Assembly (NCBI GenBank): GCA_945878555.1
Contig: CAMDWI010000028.1
Span: 1 to 41,141, forward strand
DNA: 41,141 nt
Direction of reading: 5' to 3'
Source: Klebsiella pneumoniae
GTDB taxonomy: Bacteria; Pseudomonadota; Gammaproteobacteria; Eutrophobiales; Eutrophobiaceae
The notes under the pieces were generated by a model. The model saw nothing but the letters and a program-made list of their open reading frames with translations, searched no databases and was not told the DNA's origin. Of this stretch, positions 26,713-36,517 are shown one piece after another. A program made the position numbers and the translations under genes. Each line of letters begins with the position of its first letter. Position 1 is the stretch's first letter.

Positions 26713-27399
26713 TTATGTCTGCCGTGCACCAAAAATGGCGGTGCCGACCCTGACCACAGTAGAACCCTCGGCGATGGCCGCCTCCAGATCATCACTCATG
26801 CCCATCGACAGCGTGTCCAGTTGCAATCCTGTCTGGTTCAGTTGTTCGAGCAATATCCGGGTCTGGCGGAAGGCTTGCCGTTGTGCGTCAAACTCGTGAG
26901 TCGCTGCCGGGATGACCATCAGTCCTCGCAGTTTTAACTGCGGTAATGTCATGATCTCGTTGGCGAGTGCCAGCGTACCGGCAGGATCAATGCCGGACTT
27001 GGTGGTCTCGGCGCTGATATTGACCTGGATACAGATGTTCAGCGGTGGCAGATGCATTGGCCGGGCCTCACTGAGCCGCCGTGCGATCCGGACCCGGTCG
27101 ACCGTGTGCACCCAGTCAAAATGCTCTGCCAGTTGACGGGTCTTGTTCGACTGGATCGGGCCGATAAAATGCCAGCACAGGTCGGGATCGGGCAATGCCA
27201 TAATCTTGTCGAGGGCCTCCTGCACGTAGTTTTCCCCGAAGTGCAGCTGTCCGGCCTGTCTTGCCGTGAGTATTGCCTCTGCCGGGTGGGTCTTGCTGAC
27301 GGCCAGCAAGCCGACCGAGTCAGGTGAACGGTTGTATTTCTGTTCCGCCGCCGCAATTCTGCCACGGGTTTTTTTCAGGTTTTCCGCGATATTTTCCAT
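26713..27399 (-). CDS. yggS: PLP homeostasis protein YggS
   Basis: Pyridoxal-phosphate-binding protein of 228 residues that buffers cellular PLP and has no known catalytic reaction. The PLP lysine is Lys36 in LLAVSKTHP. GENYVQEAL and the WHFIGPIQSNKTR segment (about 97-109) are diagnostic, with GMSDDLEAAIAEGSTVVRVG at the C-terminus. It is divergent from pilT, a conserved neighbourhood in gammaproteobacteria. Confidence 0.96.
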   Translation of the reverse strand: MENIAENLKKTRGRIAAAEQKYNRSPDSVGLLAVSKTHPAEAILTARQAGQLHFGENYVQEALDKIMALPDPDLCWHFIGPIQSNKTRQLAEHFDWVHTVDRVRIARRLSEARPMHLPPLNICIQVNISAETTKSGIDPAGTLALANEIMTLPQLKLRGLMVIPAATHEFDAQRQAFRQTRILLEQLNQTGLQLDTLSMGMSDDLEAAIAEGSTVVRVGTAIFGARQT

Positions 27400-27582
27400 C
27401 GATTTATAGTAGGCTATTTTTCAAAAAATCAGTACTATACAGCTGTAACACCATGTATCCTTGAACGGATAATCAGACATAAATCTGCATCCACCCTGTC
27501 ATCGTAACAGTATGCAGGCAGGCCGCAAGGGTCTATGGTCATGGTAGAACTTCTAGCTCAAACTCGAACCTGGAGATAGTGG

Positions 27583-28617
27583 ATGGATATCGGCGAATTG
27601 CTTGCTTTCGGGGTTAAAAACCGTTGTTCGGACTTGCATCTGTCGGCGGGACTGCCGCCGATGATACGTGTCGACGGCGATGTACGCAGGATTAACGTTC
27701 CGGCGATGGACCATAAGGAAGTGCATGATATGGTCTACGACATCATGAACGACAAGCAGCGCAAGGATTATGAAGAGTTTCTTGAGTGCGATTTTTCGTT
27801 TGAAATCCCGCAGTTAGCCCGGTTTCGCGTCAACGCATTCAACCAGAATCGTGGCGCCGGTGCGGTGTTCCGTACCATTCCCTCGACCATCCTGTCGCTG
27901 GAACAGTTAAACGCCCCCGGTATCTTCAAGGACATCTCCGACTATCCACGTGGCGTCGTGTTGGTAACCGGCCCGACCGGTTCGGGTAAGTCGACCACAC
28001 TGGCGGCGATGGTCAACCACAAGAATGAAACCGAATACGGTCATATCCTCACCGTTGAGGACCCGATCGAGTTTGTACACCAGAGCAAGAAATGCCTGAT
28101 TAACCAGCGCGAGGTCCACCGTGACACACTCGGCTTCAACGAGGCCTTACGTTCGGCATTGCGTGAAGACCCGGACGTCATCCTCGTCGGCGAAATGCGC
28201 GATCTTGAAACCATCCGCCTCGCCCTGTCCGCCGCTGAAACCGGTCACCTTGTTTTCGGTACACTGCATACCAGCTCCGCCGCCAAGACAATCGACCGTA
28301 TCGTCGACGTGTTTCCGGCCGAGGAAAAGGACATGGTACGGGCGATGTTGTCCGAGTCGTTACGTGCGGTTATCTCACAGACCTTGCTGAAGAAAAAGGG
28401 CGGCGGCCGTGTCGCTGCCCACGAAATCATGATCGGCACACCCGCCATCCGTAACCTGATCCGCGAAAACAAGATTGCACAGATGTATTCGGCCATCCAG
28501 ACCGGTCAGCAGTTTGGTATGCAGACGCTCGATCAGAACCTGAAGCAACTGGTCGACAAGGGCGTGGTCGAGAGAAATGAGGCGCGTTCGAAGGCGTCCA
28601 ACAAAGACAGTTTTTGA
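27583..28617 (+). CDS. pilT: Type IV pilus retraction ATPase PilT
   Basis: Hexameric cytoplasmic ATPase that depolymerises type IV pili for twitching motility and DNA uptake. It has 344 residues. Walker A GPTGSGKST is at residues 130-138. The Asp-box region (LTVEDPIEFVH), the Walker B segment DPDVILVGEMRDLET and the His-box (GTLHTSSAAKTIDR) are present. The PilT-specific AIRNLIRENKIAQM motif is intact, which separates it from the two PilU-like genes that follow. GGAG lies 8 bases before the ATG. No sigma-54 site was recognised in the 183-base gap to yggS. Confidence 0.97.
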   Translation: MDIGELLAFGVKNRCSDLHLSAGLPPMIRVDGDVRRINVPAMDHKEVHDMVYDIMNDKQRKDYEEFLECDFSFEIPQLARFRVNAFNQNRGAGAVFRTIPSTILSLEQLNAPGIFKDISDYPRGVVLVTGPTGSGKSTTLAAMVNHKNETEYGHILTVEDPIEFVHQSKKCLINQREVHRDTLGFNEALRSALREDPDVILVGEMRDLETIRLALSAAETGHLVFGTLHTSSAAKTIDRIVDVFPAEEKDMVRAMLSESLRAVISQTLLKKKGGGRVAAHEIMIGTPAIRNLIRENKIAQMYSAIQTGQQFGMQTLDQNLKQLVDKGVVERNEARSKASNKDSF

Positions 28618-28648
28618 TGTAACAGGCGGGGTCTAGCGGAGAGCAGCA

Positions 28649-29815
28649 ATGGAGAGAGAACAAGCCATCAAATTCATGCGGGACCTTCTCAAGCTGATGA
28701 TTGAGAAGAAGGCCTCGGACCTGTTTGTCACCGTCGGTTTCCCGCCAGCGATGAAGATCCAGGGCAAGATGACGCCGGTATCGAAGACGGCGCTGACCTC
28801 GGAGAATACCAAGGCAATGGCCTATGCGATCATGAATGATCGCCAGTTGAAGGAATACGAAGCCACCAAGGAATGTAATTTCGCCGTTGCCCCGGCCGGC
28901 ATCGGTCGTTTCCGTGCCAATGCATTCATCCAGCAGGGATGCTGCGGTCTGGTCATGCGTGTGATCGAGACCGAGGTGCCGAACATGGACAAACTGCGAT
29001 TGCCGGACGTGCTGAAAGACGTGGTCATGGTCAAGAATGGTCTGGTGATCATGGTCGGTGGTACCGGCTCGGGTAAATCGACCTCACTGGCGGCGATGAT
29101 AGATTACCGCAACCAGAACAGCTACGGTCACATCATCACGATTGAAGACCCTATCGAATATGTCCATCCGCACAAGAATTGCGTCATTACCCAGCGCGAG
29201 GTCGGTGTGGACACGGACGACTGGGAAATCGCACTGAAGAATACACTGCGTCAGGCACCCGATGTCATCCTGCTCGGTGAAATACGCGACCGCGACACGA
29301 TGGAGTTTGGTATCGCCTTTGCCGAAACCGGCCATCTGGCGATGGCGACGCTGCACGCGAACAGCTCGAACCAGGCGCTCGACCGTATTATCAACTTCTT
29401 CCCCGAAGAGCGCCGTACCCAGCTGCTGATGGATCTGTCCCTGAACCTGAAGGCGATTATCTCCCAGCGACTGGTCCGCGCACCGGACGGCAAGGGCCGC
29501 CATGCGGCGATCGAAATCCTGCTGAACTCACCGTTGATCTCCGATTTGATCCTGAAAGGCGAGGTCCACGAGATCAAGTCGATCATGGCAAAGTCGAGAG
29601 AGCTCGGTATGCAGACGTTCGACCAGGCACTGTTTGACCTGCAACAGGCGGACAAGATCTCCTACGAAGAAGCACTGCGCAATGCCGACTCTGTGAACGA
29701 GTTGCGACTGAAGATCAAGCTCGAAGGCAAGGATGCAAAAGCGAGTGACAAGCTCGGCGGCCTTGAGCATCTCAGTCTTGAAGAGGACGAGGAAAAGTCC
29801 GGGATGATGAAATAG
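28649..29815 (+). CDS. pilU: PilT-dependent retraction ATPase PilU
   Basis: Paralogue of PilT that assists pilus retraction. It has 388 residues. Walker A GGTGSGKST is at residues 137-145, Walker B is in PDVILLGEIRDRDT, and the His-box is ATLHANSSNQALDR. The AIRNLIRE motif of PilT is replaced by LISDLILKGEVHEIK, as in PilU. A charged C-terminal tail of about 40 residues (KDAKASDKLGG...EDEEKSGMMK) extends past the ATPase core, also typical of PilU. It follows pilT by 31 bases. Confidence 0.95.
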   Translation: MEREQAIKFMRDLLKLMIEKKASDLFVTVGFPPAMKIQGKMTPVSKTALTSENTKAMAYAIMNDRQLKEYEATKECNFAVAPAGIGRFRANAFIQQGCCGLVMRVIETEVPNMDKLRLPDVLKDVVMVKNGLVIMVGGTGSGKSTSLAAMIDYRNQNSYGHIITIEDPIEYVHPHKNCVITQREVGVDTDDWEIALKNTLRQAPDVILLGEIRDRDTMEFGIAFAETGHLAMATLHANSSNQALDRIINFFPEERRTQLLMDLSLNLKAIISQRLVRAPDGKGRHAAIEILLNSPLISDLILKGEVHEIKSIMAKSRELGMQTFDQALFDLQQADKISYEEALRNADSVNELRLKIKLEGKDAKASDKLGGLEHLSLEEDEEKSGMMK

Positions 29816-29867
29816 CCCTGCCAGCACTACCTGTCTAACCAATACGATTTACCGGAGAAATGACTGA

Positions 29868-30926
29868 ATGGATATACTTCCCTATCTGAAACTGGTGGTA
29901 GAGAAGGGCGCCTCTGACCTGTTTTTCACAACCGACGCCCCGGTCAAGATCAAGCTTGAAGGCAAGGCCACCTCGGTAGGCAAGACCATACTCGACGGCA
30001 ATATGACGAAGGCGGCTGCTTACGGCATCATGAACGAGCAGCAGATCAGGCATTTTGAGGAAACAATGGAATGTGATTTTGCAATTCCAATGCCGGACGG
30101 ATCTGCCCGCTTCCGTGTCAACGTATTCAGACAACGCGGCGAGGTCGGTATGGTGTTGCGCCGCATCCCCAGCGAGATCCCCACGATCGAAAAACTCGGT
30201 GTCCCGGACATCCTGAAGGACCTCATCACCCACAAGCGCGGGCTGCTGCTGATGGTAGGTGCTACGGGTTCAGGCAAGTCGACCACACTGGCGGCGATGA
30301 TCAATCATCGTAACGAGACCATGTCAGGCCATATCCTGACCATCGAAGACCCGGTTGAATTCAGTCACCCGAACCGCAAGTCGCTGGTCAACCAGCGCGA
30401 GGTCGGTGTAGATACACTTTCATACCAGGCAGCATTGAAGGCCTCCTTGCGCGAGGCACCCGATGTAATACTTATCGGTGAGATACGCGACCGCCATACG
30501 ATGGAGGCCGCCCTTGAGCTGGCGAATACCGGCCATCTGGCCATCTCGACATTACACGCGAACAATGCGAACCAGGCGATGGAGCGTGTGATCAATATGT
30601 TCCCGCACGAGTTGCATAAACAGTTGTTCATGGATCTGTCACTGAACCTGCGCGCCGTCGTCTCTCAGCGTCTGGTGATGGCGGTCGACGGAAAACGTTG
30701 TGCCGCCATCGAGATATTAATCAATACCCCGCATATTGCTGAGTTGATTCTGAAAGGGGAGATTGACGGTATCAAGGAGGCGATGTCGACCAGTGGTCAG
30801 CGCGGTATGCAGACGTTCGATATGGCGTTGCACAACCTGTACAAGGAAGGCAGGATCGAACTGGAAGAGGCCTTGAGTAATGCCGACTCCCGATCCAATC
30901 TTGAAGCGAAGATCAATTTTGGCTAG
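29868..30926 (+). CDS. Third PilT/PilU-family ATPase (PilU-like)
   Basis: A complete 352-residue ATPase of the PilT/PilU family, the third in a row. Walker A GATGSGKST is at residues 131-139, Walker B is in PDVILIGEIRDRHT, and the His-box is STLHANNANQAMER. In place of AIRNLIRE it has HIAELILKGEIDGIKEAM, so it is closer to PilU than to PilT, but it lacks the acidic PilU tail. All nucleotide-binding motifs look intact, so it should be active. The gap to pilU is 52 bases. It could give a second retraction mode or an auxiliary motor; this is inference from duplication. Confidence 0.9.
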   Translation: MDILPYLKLVVEKGASDLFFTTDAPVKIKLEGKATSVGKTILDGNMTKAAAYGIMNEQQIRHFEETMECDFAIPMPDGSARFRVNVFRQRGEVGMVLRRIPSEIPTIEKLGVPDILKDLITHKRGLLLMVGATGSGKSTTLAAMINHRNETMSGHILTIEDPVEFSHPNRKSLVNQREVGVDTLSYQAALKASLREAPDVILIGEIRDRHTMEAALELANTGHLAISTLHANNANQAMERVINMFPHELHKQLFMDLSLNLRAVVSQRLVMAVDGKRCAAIEILINTPHIAELILKGEIDGIKEAMSTSGQRGMQTFDMALHNLYKEGRIELEEALSNADSRSNLEAKINFG

Positions 30927-31002
30927 ATCCAGTAACGAGTCCACAGTTAAACCTGATACAGGTTCTGGTCAATTATCTGAATAATCCGGCAGGGGAATAT
31001 CC

Positions 31003-33081
31003 ATGAATATACACAACAGTTCACTGAACTGCATACTGGTGGTGGGCCTGGTGCTGACTGCTGCGGGTGTACAGGCACAAACAGTGATGGATGAAATCAC
31101 GGTCACCGGTATGCGTGATGATCAACAGCTGGGAAAGGTCCCGGCGGCGGTCAGTGTGATTGGAGAGGATACCATCCAGCTTGGTCAACAGCAGCTTACA
31201 CTGGATGAATCACTGTCCCGCGTCCCCGGCGTGTTTTTGCAGAACCGTAACAACTTTTCCCAGGCACAACGTATCTCGATCCGGGGATTTGGCGCACGTT
31301 CACCATTTGGTATACGTGGTATCCGGCTGATCATTGATGGCATACCGGCCACCCTGCCGGACGGTCAGGGCAACGTCGACGAAATCGACCTCGGCTCTGC
31401 CAGTCGTATCGAGATCATCCGCGGTGCCGCCTCTTCACTGTATGGTGCCGCCTCCGGTGGCGTGATAAATCTGTTTACCGAGGACGGACCGGCACAGCCT
31501 TATGTGCAGGCGCGTGTATCTGCCGGTGAGTATGGTTACCGCCAGTATCAGCTGAAGGCCGCCGGTCAGTATCAGCGCCTGAATTATGTGGTCAGCGGTT
31601 CGGACCTGGACCTTGACGGTTACCGTAACAACTCGTTTATCAGCCGCAAGGTGTTGAATACGAAGTTACGCTACGATATAGACACCAGCTCGGATCTGAC
31701 CGTCAGCATCAATCTGCTCGATATTCCCGATATGGGTGACCCCGGTGCGTTGAACCAGACCGAGGTGGATACCGATCCGTCCCTCGCGAGTCCGACCAGT
31801 CTGAGCTTCGATGGCAGCGAGGGTCGCAGCCAGCAAAGACTCGGTCTGTTGTATCGCAAGCAGTTTGGTGAACATCATGAAGTTGTACTCCGGAACTATT
31901 ACACACAGCTCGATTTTGAAAACAAGCTGACGTTCGCTGGTGGCATCCCGCAGAGCAACGGCGGCCAGGTCGAGTTCGATCGTTTCTTTGTTGGTCTGGG
32001 TGGTCAGTACAGTTACACCCAGGACGTGCTCGATTACCGATTCCGCTTTATCACCGGGTTTGAAACCGACTTCCAGACCGACGACCGGCGCCGCTATATC
32101 AATCTTGCTGGCGGCAATCGTGGTGTGCTGACTCTCGATCAAAAGGAAAAGGTTTCCAGCAAGGGCGTTTATGCACAGACCGAGTTTGCCTTGCTCGAAG
32201 ACGTGCAGCTGACACTCGGCACCCGCTATGACAAGATTCGCTTTGAGGTTGATGATTATTTTGACCTGAACCGTTCCGGTGATGATTCCGGCAGAAGTGA
32301 TTTTGATCGCTTCAGTCCACGCGCCGGTCTGATGTGGGGCCCGTCAGATCATCTGAATATCTACCTGAATTATTCAACCGCATTTGAAACCCCGACCACA
32401 ACCGAGTTTGCCAACCCTGACGGTGGCGGTTTTAACCCGGATTTGACCACCCAGACAGCGGACAGTTATGAGATCGGCATGAAGGGTGGTATCGATATGG
32501 TGGTACCCATTGATTACGAGGTGGCGCTGTTCCGTATCGATATTGATGATGAAATCGTACCCTATGAGGTCGACGGGTTTACCGGCCGGACTTTCTACCA
32601 GAATGCAGGCACATCGACGCGTGAGGGCATCGAGGCGGGTGTCAGTGCACAGCTGATGCCGGTATTGACCGCGAGTCTGGCCTGGACCTATATCGACGCC
32701 AGTTTCAGGCGCTTCCGTACTGCCACGCAAAACCTCGACGGCAAGACCGTTCCGGGTATCCCCGATCAGCATCTGCATGCAGAGCTGCGTTATGATAACG
32801 AGGCCGGCTGGTTCAGTACGATAGACCTGTTGTATGTGGATAATTTTTATGCCGACAATGCCAACCTGGTCAATATTGATCCTTATGCCGTCTCAAACCT
32901 GCGCTTTGGCTATCAAAAGCAACTCGACAACTGGCTAATCTCGCCGTTCATGAGTGTGAACAATCTGTTCAATGAGGATTACAACTCGAACGTACGTATC
33001 AACGCTACCTTCGGTCGTTACTACGAACCGGCCCCGCTGCGGAATGTGTCAGGTGGTGTCACAGCGCGGGTGACATTCTAG
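31003..33081 (+). CDS. TonB-dependent outer-membrane receptor (PqqU/YncD-like)
   Basis: A 692-residue outer-membrane receptor. It has a signal peptide (about residues 1-25), a TonB box-like DEITVTG (30-36) and a plug domain (about 40-155). The plug contains ISIRGFGARSPFGIRGIRL and DGIPATLPDGQGNVDEIDLG, a segment much like that of E. coli YncD (PqqU), a receptor for pyrroloquinoline quinone. The beta barrel ends in VTARVTF with the terminal Phe needed for outer-membrane insertion. The ligand is therefore possibly PQQ or another small molecule, but this is similarity of the plug only. No riboswitch or Fur-like box was recognised upstream. A TonB gene lies at 38175. Confidence 0.85.
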   Translation: MNIHNSSLNCILVVGLVLTAAGVQAQTVMDEITVTGMRDDQQLGKVPAAVSVIGEDTIQLGQQQLTLDESLSRVPGVFLQNRNNFSQAQRISIRGFGARSPFGIRGIRLIIDGIPATLPDGQGNVDEIDLGSASRIEIIRGAASSLYGAASGGVINLFTEDGPAQPYVQARVSAGEYGYRQYQLKAAGQYQRLNYVVSGSDLDLDGYRNNSFISRKVLNTKLRYDIDTSSDLTVSINLLDIPDMGDPGALNQTEVDTDPSLASPTSLSFDGSEGRSQQRLGLLYRKQFGEHHEVVLRNYYTQLDFENKLTFAGGIPQSNGGQVEFDRFFVGLGGQYSYTQDVLDYRFRFITGFETDFQTDDRRRYINLAGGNRGVLTLDQKEKVSSKGVYAQTEFALLEDVQLTLGTRYDKIRFEVDDYFDLNRSGDDSGRSDFDRFSPRAGLMWGPSDHLNIYLNYSTAFETPTTTEFANPDGGGFNPDLTTQTADSYEIGMKGGIDMVVPIDYEVALFRIDIDDEIVPYEVDGFTGRTFYQNAGTSTREGIEAGVSAQLMPVLTASLAWTYIDASFRRFRTATQNLDGKTVPGIPDQHLHAELRYDNEAGWFSTIDLLYVDNFYADNANLVNIDPYAVSNLRFGYQKQLDNWLISPFMSVNNLFNEDYNSNVRINATFGRYYEPAPLRNVSGGVTARVTF

Positions 33082-33115
33082 GCCGTGAACCCTTCGCACT
33101 GGACTATGACAGGCC

Positions 33116-33329
33116 GTCATGCTGGCGCACGCCAGCATCCAGTCAAGCCAGCCGCCGCAGGCGACATCAGGTTAAACAACATTTTTTTACTGGATTCTGG
33201 CGTACGCCAGAATGACGTATAAGGGGATCCGGTATACTGATTGCGACGTGTCATCCATGCTGCAGAATGCCAGCATTCAATTACCACTGAATCGTTATAA
33301 TCCGTCATTCTGGCGTACGCCAGAATGAC
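33116..33329. repeat. Cluster of short palindromic repeats (REP/MITE-like)
   Basis: Three clear palindromes share the core CTGGCGyACGCCAG: copy 1 at 33116-33143, copy 2 at 33189-33216 in inverted orientation, and copy 4 at 33304-33329. A degenerate unit lies at about 33250-33278. Copies 1 and 2 end in ATCCAGT and form an inverted pair around an A+T-rich centre. In copy 1 the stem closes with G...C where copies 2 and 4 have T...A, a compensatory change. The cluster fills most of the 290-base gap between the convergent receptor and pyrK genes. It resembles GTCATTC...GAATGAC repeats known from other proteobacteria. Confidence 0.88.
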
Positions 33330-33371
33330 AGGGGTGGAGCAAACCTGAGTCGAAATTCCGGTATGTTGTCG

Positions 33372-34253
33372 TTATTGAGAAAAGAAAACCGTCGAGGCCT
33401 CAAACACTGGCCCGTCAACACAAACCCGTTTCATCGCCTTACCCGATTCAGTGCGGACCTCAACCGTACAGCCGGCACACCCGCCCACGGCACAGGCCAT
33501 GTGTTCTTCCAGTGAAACCTGACAGGGGATATTAAAATCGGCGGCCACACGGGCGACGGACTTCAGCATCGGTGTCGGACCACAACTGTAGATCTCTACC
33601 TCGCTCAAATCCCGTCCCGGTGCAGATAACCAGGCCCGGGCGAGATCGGTGACATAACCCTGGTAACAGCCACTGTAGCCCTGCAGACTGGCAAGACGAC
33701 AGGGGATGCCCCAGTCTTCCATCAGCGGCATCGTCGCTATTACGCCTTCCGGCATGCCGTCGATCATGATCTGCGAAGGCATGGTGGTAAACGGGAAAGG
33801 CACTTCGGAACCGGCCAGCATTAGTGGTTTGCAGTCGGGCGCTGTCTTCTTCATATGTTCGGCCAGATAAACCATCGGTGGTATACCAACACCGCCACCG
33901 ATTAATAACGGAAACCGGCGGTAGCCTTCCATCCGAAACGGCACACCGATAGGGCCGAGTACGCTCAGCTCGTCTCCGACCCGGCGCCTGGCCAGCATGC
34001 CGGTGCCGAGGCCGTGTGCCTTGTAGAGTATATCGATCCAGCCTTTGGTCGCATCCGCGCGCATGATCGACATCGGCCTGCGCATCGGCAAGGCCTCATC
34101 ACAACGCAAATGGACAAAGTTTCCCGGCTTCGCGTCACGTGCGGTCTCGGGACTGTACAGCCGCAGGATGTACTGGTCACCGGCAAAGGCCTGGTGTGAC
34201 AAAACCTGTGCCTGTTCAAGATTGATTGTATTACGGGTATCGGGATGTTCCAT
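33372..34253 (-). CDS. pyrK: Dihydroorotate dehydrogenase electron-transfer subunit (PyrK-like)
   Basis: A 293-residue iron-sulfur flavoprotein of the ferredoxin-reductase fold. The FAD motif RRPMSI is at residues 58-63, the nucleotide-binding segment GGGVGIPPM at 119-127, and a C-terminal [2Fe-2S] cluster at Cys254, Cys259, Cys262 and Cys278. PyrK normally pairs with class 1B PyrD to pass electrons from dihydroorotate to NAD+, whereas most gammaproteobacteria use quinone-linked class 2 PyrD. No pyrD is present in the window, so the partner is unknown. It is the last gene of the pyr series, 13 bases after pyrX. Confidence 0.85.
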   Translation of the reverse strand: MEHPDTRNTINLEQAQVLSHQAFAGDQYILRLYSPETARDAKPGNFVHLRCDEALPMRRPMSIMRADATKGWIDILYKAHGLGTGMLARRRVGDELSVLGPIGVPFRMEGYRRFPLLIGGGVGIPPMVYLAEHMKKTAPDCKPLMLAGSEVPFPFTTMPSQIMIDGMPEGVIATMPLMEDWGIPCRLASLQGYSGCYQGYVTDLARAWLSAPGRDLSEVEIYSCGPTPMLKSVARVAADFNIPCQVSLEEHMACAVGGCAGCTVEVRTESGKAMKRVCVDGPVFEASTVFFSQ

Positions 34254-34266
34254 TACTACTGACCTG

Positions 34267-35544
34267 TCAGACCTGTACGGGAAACACAGGTTTTCCGTTT
34301 ATAAATGTGTGTGTGACCTTGCCCATCATCTCCCAGTCGGCAAACGGGGTATTTTTCCCTGCGCTTTTCAGTTCGGCGGGTTTGACAGTCCAGGCGTGGT
34401 CCGGGTCGATGATGATCAGATCGGCGGCATTACCGTGATGCAGCGTACCTGCCGGCAGCCCGAGGATGCGGGCCGGGTTCTCGGTGACCTTCTTGAGCGC
34501 CTGCAACAAACCCAGTTGTTTACGGGCGACCATATCAAGCATCAGCGGTAATAACATTTCGATGGTGGAGGCACCGGGGCGGGTCAGGTTGAACGGTGCT
34601 ACCTTGGCGTCTTCGGACAGGGGGTGGTGATCGGAGCAGACCGCATCAATGGTCCCATCGGCCAGTCCCTGTATCAGCGCCAGCTTGTCCTGCAGTCTAC
34701 GTAACGGCGGGTTAAGGTGACAGTTCGCGTTATAACCGTCCACATCGTGTTCGGTCAGGTAGAGGTGACAGATATCCACATCGGCTGTGATCGGCAGGCC
34801 GAGTTTACGCGCGGCGGCGATCATATTGACAGCCTTCGCGGTCGACAGCCGACAGAAGTGCGCACGTACGCCGGTCTGTTCAACCAGCAGCAGTGCGGTG
34901 CTGACGGCGACGGTCTCGGCGGTTTCCGGTATCGGCGTCAGGCCAAGCCGGGTACTGATCTCACCTTCACTGATGACGCCCTGGTTACGCAGTGAATGGT
35001 CTTCCGCGTGGATGAACACTGTCAGTCCGGTACTGGCCGCATATTCAAACGCACGTCGTAATATTTCATTACTGGCCATCGGCTGGTTCGCATTGCTGAC
35101 GGCGATACAGCCGGCCTGTTGCAAGGCATACATCTCGGCGAGGCGTTCGCCCTTCAGGCCATGGGTCAACGCGCCAATCGGATAAACACGCGCCTGATCT
35201 GCGCGTGCCGCACGTTGTCTGATTAATTCTACGACGGCCGGTGTGTCGATGACCGGGCTGGCATCGGGTGGACAACACAGTGAGGTAATACCGGCACTCG
35301 CCGCCGCAGTGGTTTCACTGGCGATACTGGCCTGTACCTGGCCGGGTTCGCCGAAACGCACCGACAGGTCAACCAGACCCGGGCAGACCCATTTGCCGCG
35401 TGCATCAATAATCCTGTCTGCCTTGAAACCGGCAGGAACCTGTCCGACGGCGGCGATGCGACCGTCTTCAATACACACGCTACCCACCTGGTCCAGACGG
35501 CTTGCCGGGTCGAGGATGCGACCGTCAGTTATCTGTATTTTCAT
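34267..35544 (-). CDS. pyrX: Dihydroorotase-like pseudoenzyme PyrX (PyrC')
   Basis: A 425-residue amidohydrolase-fold protein of the class I dihydroorotase family. The zinc-binding DxHxH motif is changed to D59-L-S61-V-R63, so both histidines are gone. The expected metal-ligand Asp near 153 is Asn, and the HxxH in HFCRLST has Arg at its second position (232). His179 and Asp305 remain. Catalysis is therefore unlikely. In Pseudomonas an equivalent inactive PyrC' is needed to assemble active aspartate transcarbamoylase with PyrB. The start overlaps the pyrB end by 20 bases, which supports that role here. A working dihydroorotase must be encoded elsewhere. Confidence 0.9.
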   Translation of the reverse strand: MKIQITDGRILDPASRLDQVGSVCIEDGRIAAVGQVPAGFKADRIIDARGKWVCPGLVDLSVRFGEPGQVQASIASETTAAASAGITSLCCPPDASPVIDTPAVVELIRQRAARADQARVYPIGALTHGLKGERLAEMYALQQAGCIAVSNANQPMASNEILRRAFEYAASTGLTVFIHAEDHSLRNQGVISEGEISTRLGLTPIPETAETVAVSTALLLVEQTGVRAHFCRLSTAKAVNMIAAARKLGLPITADVDICHLYLTEHDVDGYNANCHLNPPLRRLQDKLALIQGLADGTIDAVCSDHHPLSEDAKVAPFNLTRPGASTIEMLLPLMLDMVARKQLGLLQALKKVTENPARILGLPAGTLHHGNAADLIIIDPDHAWTVKPAELKSAGKNTPFADWEMMGKVTHTFINGKPVFPVQV

Positions 35545-36517
35545 CGTTCTTCACTGATCCGGAGATTGTGCCCAGCGCCATTGCCATGACCGCCATGCGT
35601 ATGGCGATACCGTGGCTGACCTGTTGCAGGATGACCGACTGGTTGCTGTCAGCGACAGCGGATTCTATTTCGATACCACGGTTGATCGGGCCGGGGTGCA
35701 TCACGATCGCATCCGGTTTGGCCAGCCGCAGTCGCGCCTGGGTCAGACCGTAACGACGGAAGTATTCGGACTCACTGGGGATGCTCGCACTGTTCATGCG
35801 TTCCTTCTGCAAGCGCAGCATGATGATCACATCAACGCCCTCAAGCCCGGTTTGCAGGTCGTCCAGTACACGTACACCAAGTCTTTCGATGTCAGCTGGT
35901 ATCAGTGTCTTCGGCCCGACCACGCGTACATCGTTGACACCGAGTGCCTTCAGCGCATGGATGTCAGAACGTGCGACGCGTGAATGTTTGATGTCACCGA
36001 CGATCGCGACGCGCAAGGTTTCGAACGTGTGTTTGTGTCGACGGATGGTAAACATGTCCAGCATCGCCTGCGTCGGGTGGGCGTGTTGACCGTCACCGGC
36101 ATTGATGACACTGACGTGTGGCGCGACATGTTCAGCAATAAAGTGTGCGGCGCCGCTGCTTGAATGCCTGACCACAAACATATCGGTGTGCATCGCTTCG
36201 AGCGTATGCAGTGTGTCCAGCAGTGATTCACCCTTGCTGGTCGACGAGGTAGCGAGGTTCATGTTAAGGACATCGGCAGACAGACGTTTCGCTGCGAGTT
36301 CAAAAGTGGTGCTGGTGCGTGTGCTTGGTTCAAAGAACAGGTTGATGATGGTCTTGCCGCGCAGCAGCGGTACTTTTTTGACCGGACGATGGGCCACACC
36401 GGCAAACGATTCGGCCTGATCCAGTATCTCGATCAGTAATTGCCGTGACAGGCCTTCTGTCGTCAGAAAGTGTTTGAGCCGACCATTAGCGTCCAGCTGG
36501 ATGTTAGTGCCCGCCAT
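35525..36517 (-). CDS. pyrB: Aspartate carbamoyltransferase catalytic chain
   Basis: Condenses carbamoyl phosphate and aspartate in the first committed pyrimidine step. It has 330 residues, longer at the N-terminus than E. coli PyrB, as in the class A enzymes that form a complex with PyrX. The carbamoyl-phosphate motif STRTS is at residues 65-69, with DGQHAHPTQ and the C-terminal HPGPINRG. It overlaps pyrR by one base and pyrX by 20. No pyrI regulatory chain is present, consistent with the PyrB-PyrX type. Confidence 0.96.
   Translation of the reverse strand: MAGTNIQLDANGRLKHFLTTEGLSRQLLIEILDQAESFAGVAHRPVKKVPLLRGKTIINLFFEPSTRTSTTFELAAKRLSADVLNMNLATSSTSKGESLLDTLHTLEAMHTDMFVVRHSSSGAAHFIAEHVAPHVSVINAGDGQHAHPTQAMLDMFTIRRHKHTFETLRVAIVGDIKHSRVARSDIHALKALGVNDVRVVGPKTLIPADIERLGVRVLDDLQTGLEGVDVIIMLRLQKERMNSASIPSESEYFRRYGLTQARLRLAKPDAIVMHPGPINRGIEIESAVADSNQSVILQQVSHGIAIRMAVMAMALGTISGSVKNDENTDN

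Noticed and set aside
30927..31002. Cobalamin riboswitch or Fur box before the TonB-dependent receptor
   Set aside because: The 76-base leader is too short for a cobalamin riboswitch, and I could not find a convincing Fur palindrome.
33249..33278. CATCCATG in the receptor/pyrK gap as a third copy of the 71-nt core element
   Set aside because: Only the octamer is shared. The surrounding sequence belongs to the CTGGCG palindrome family and has no 71-nt core.
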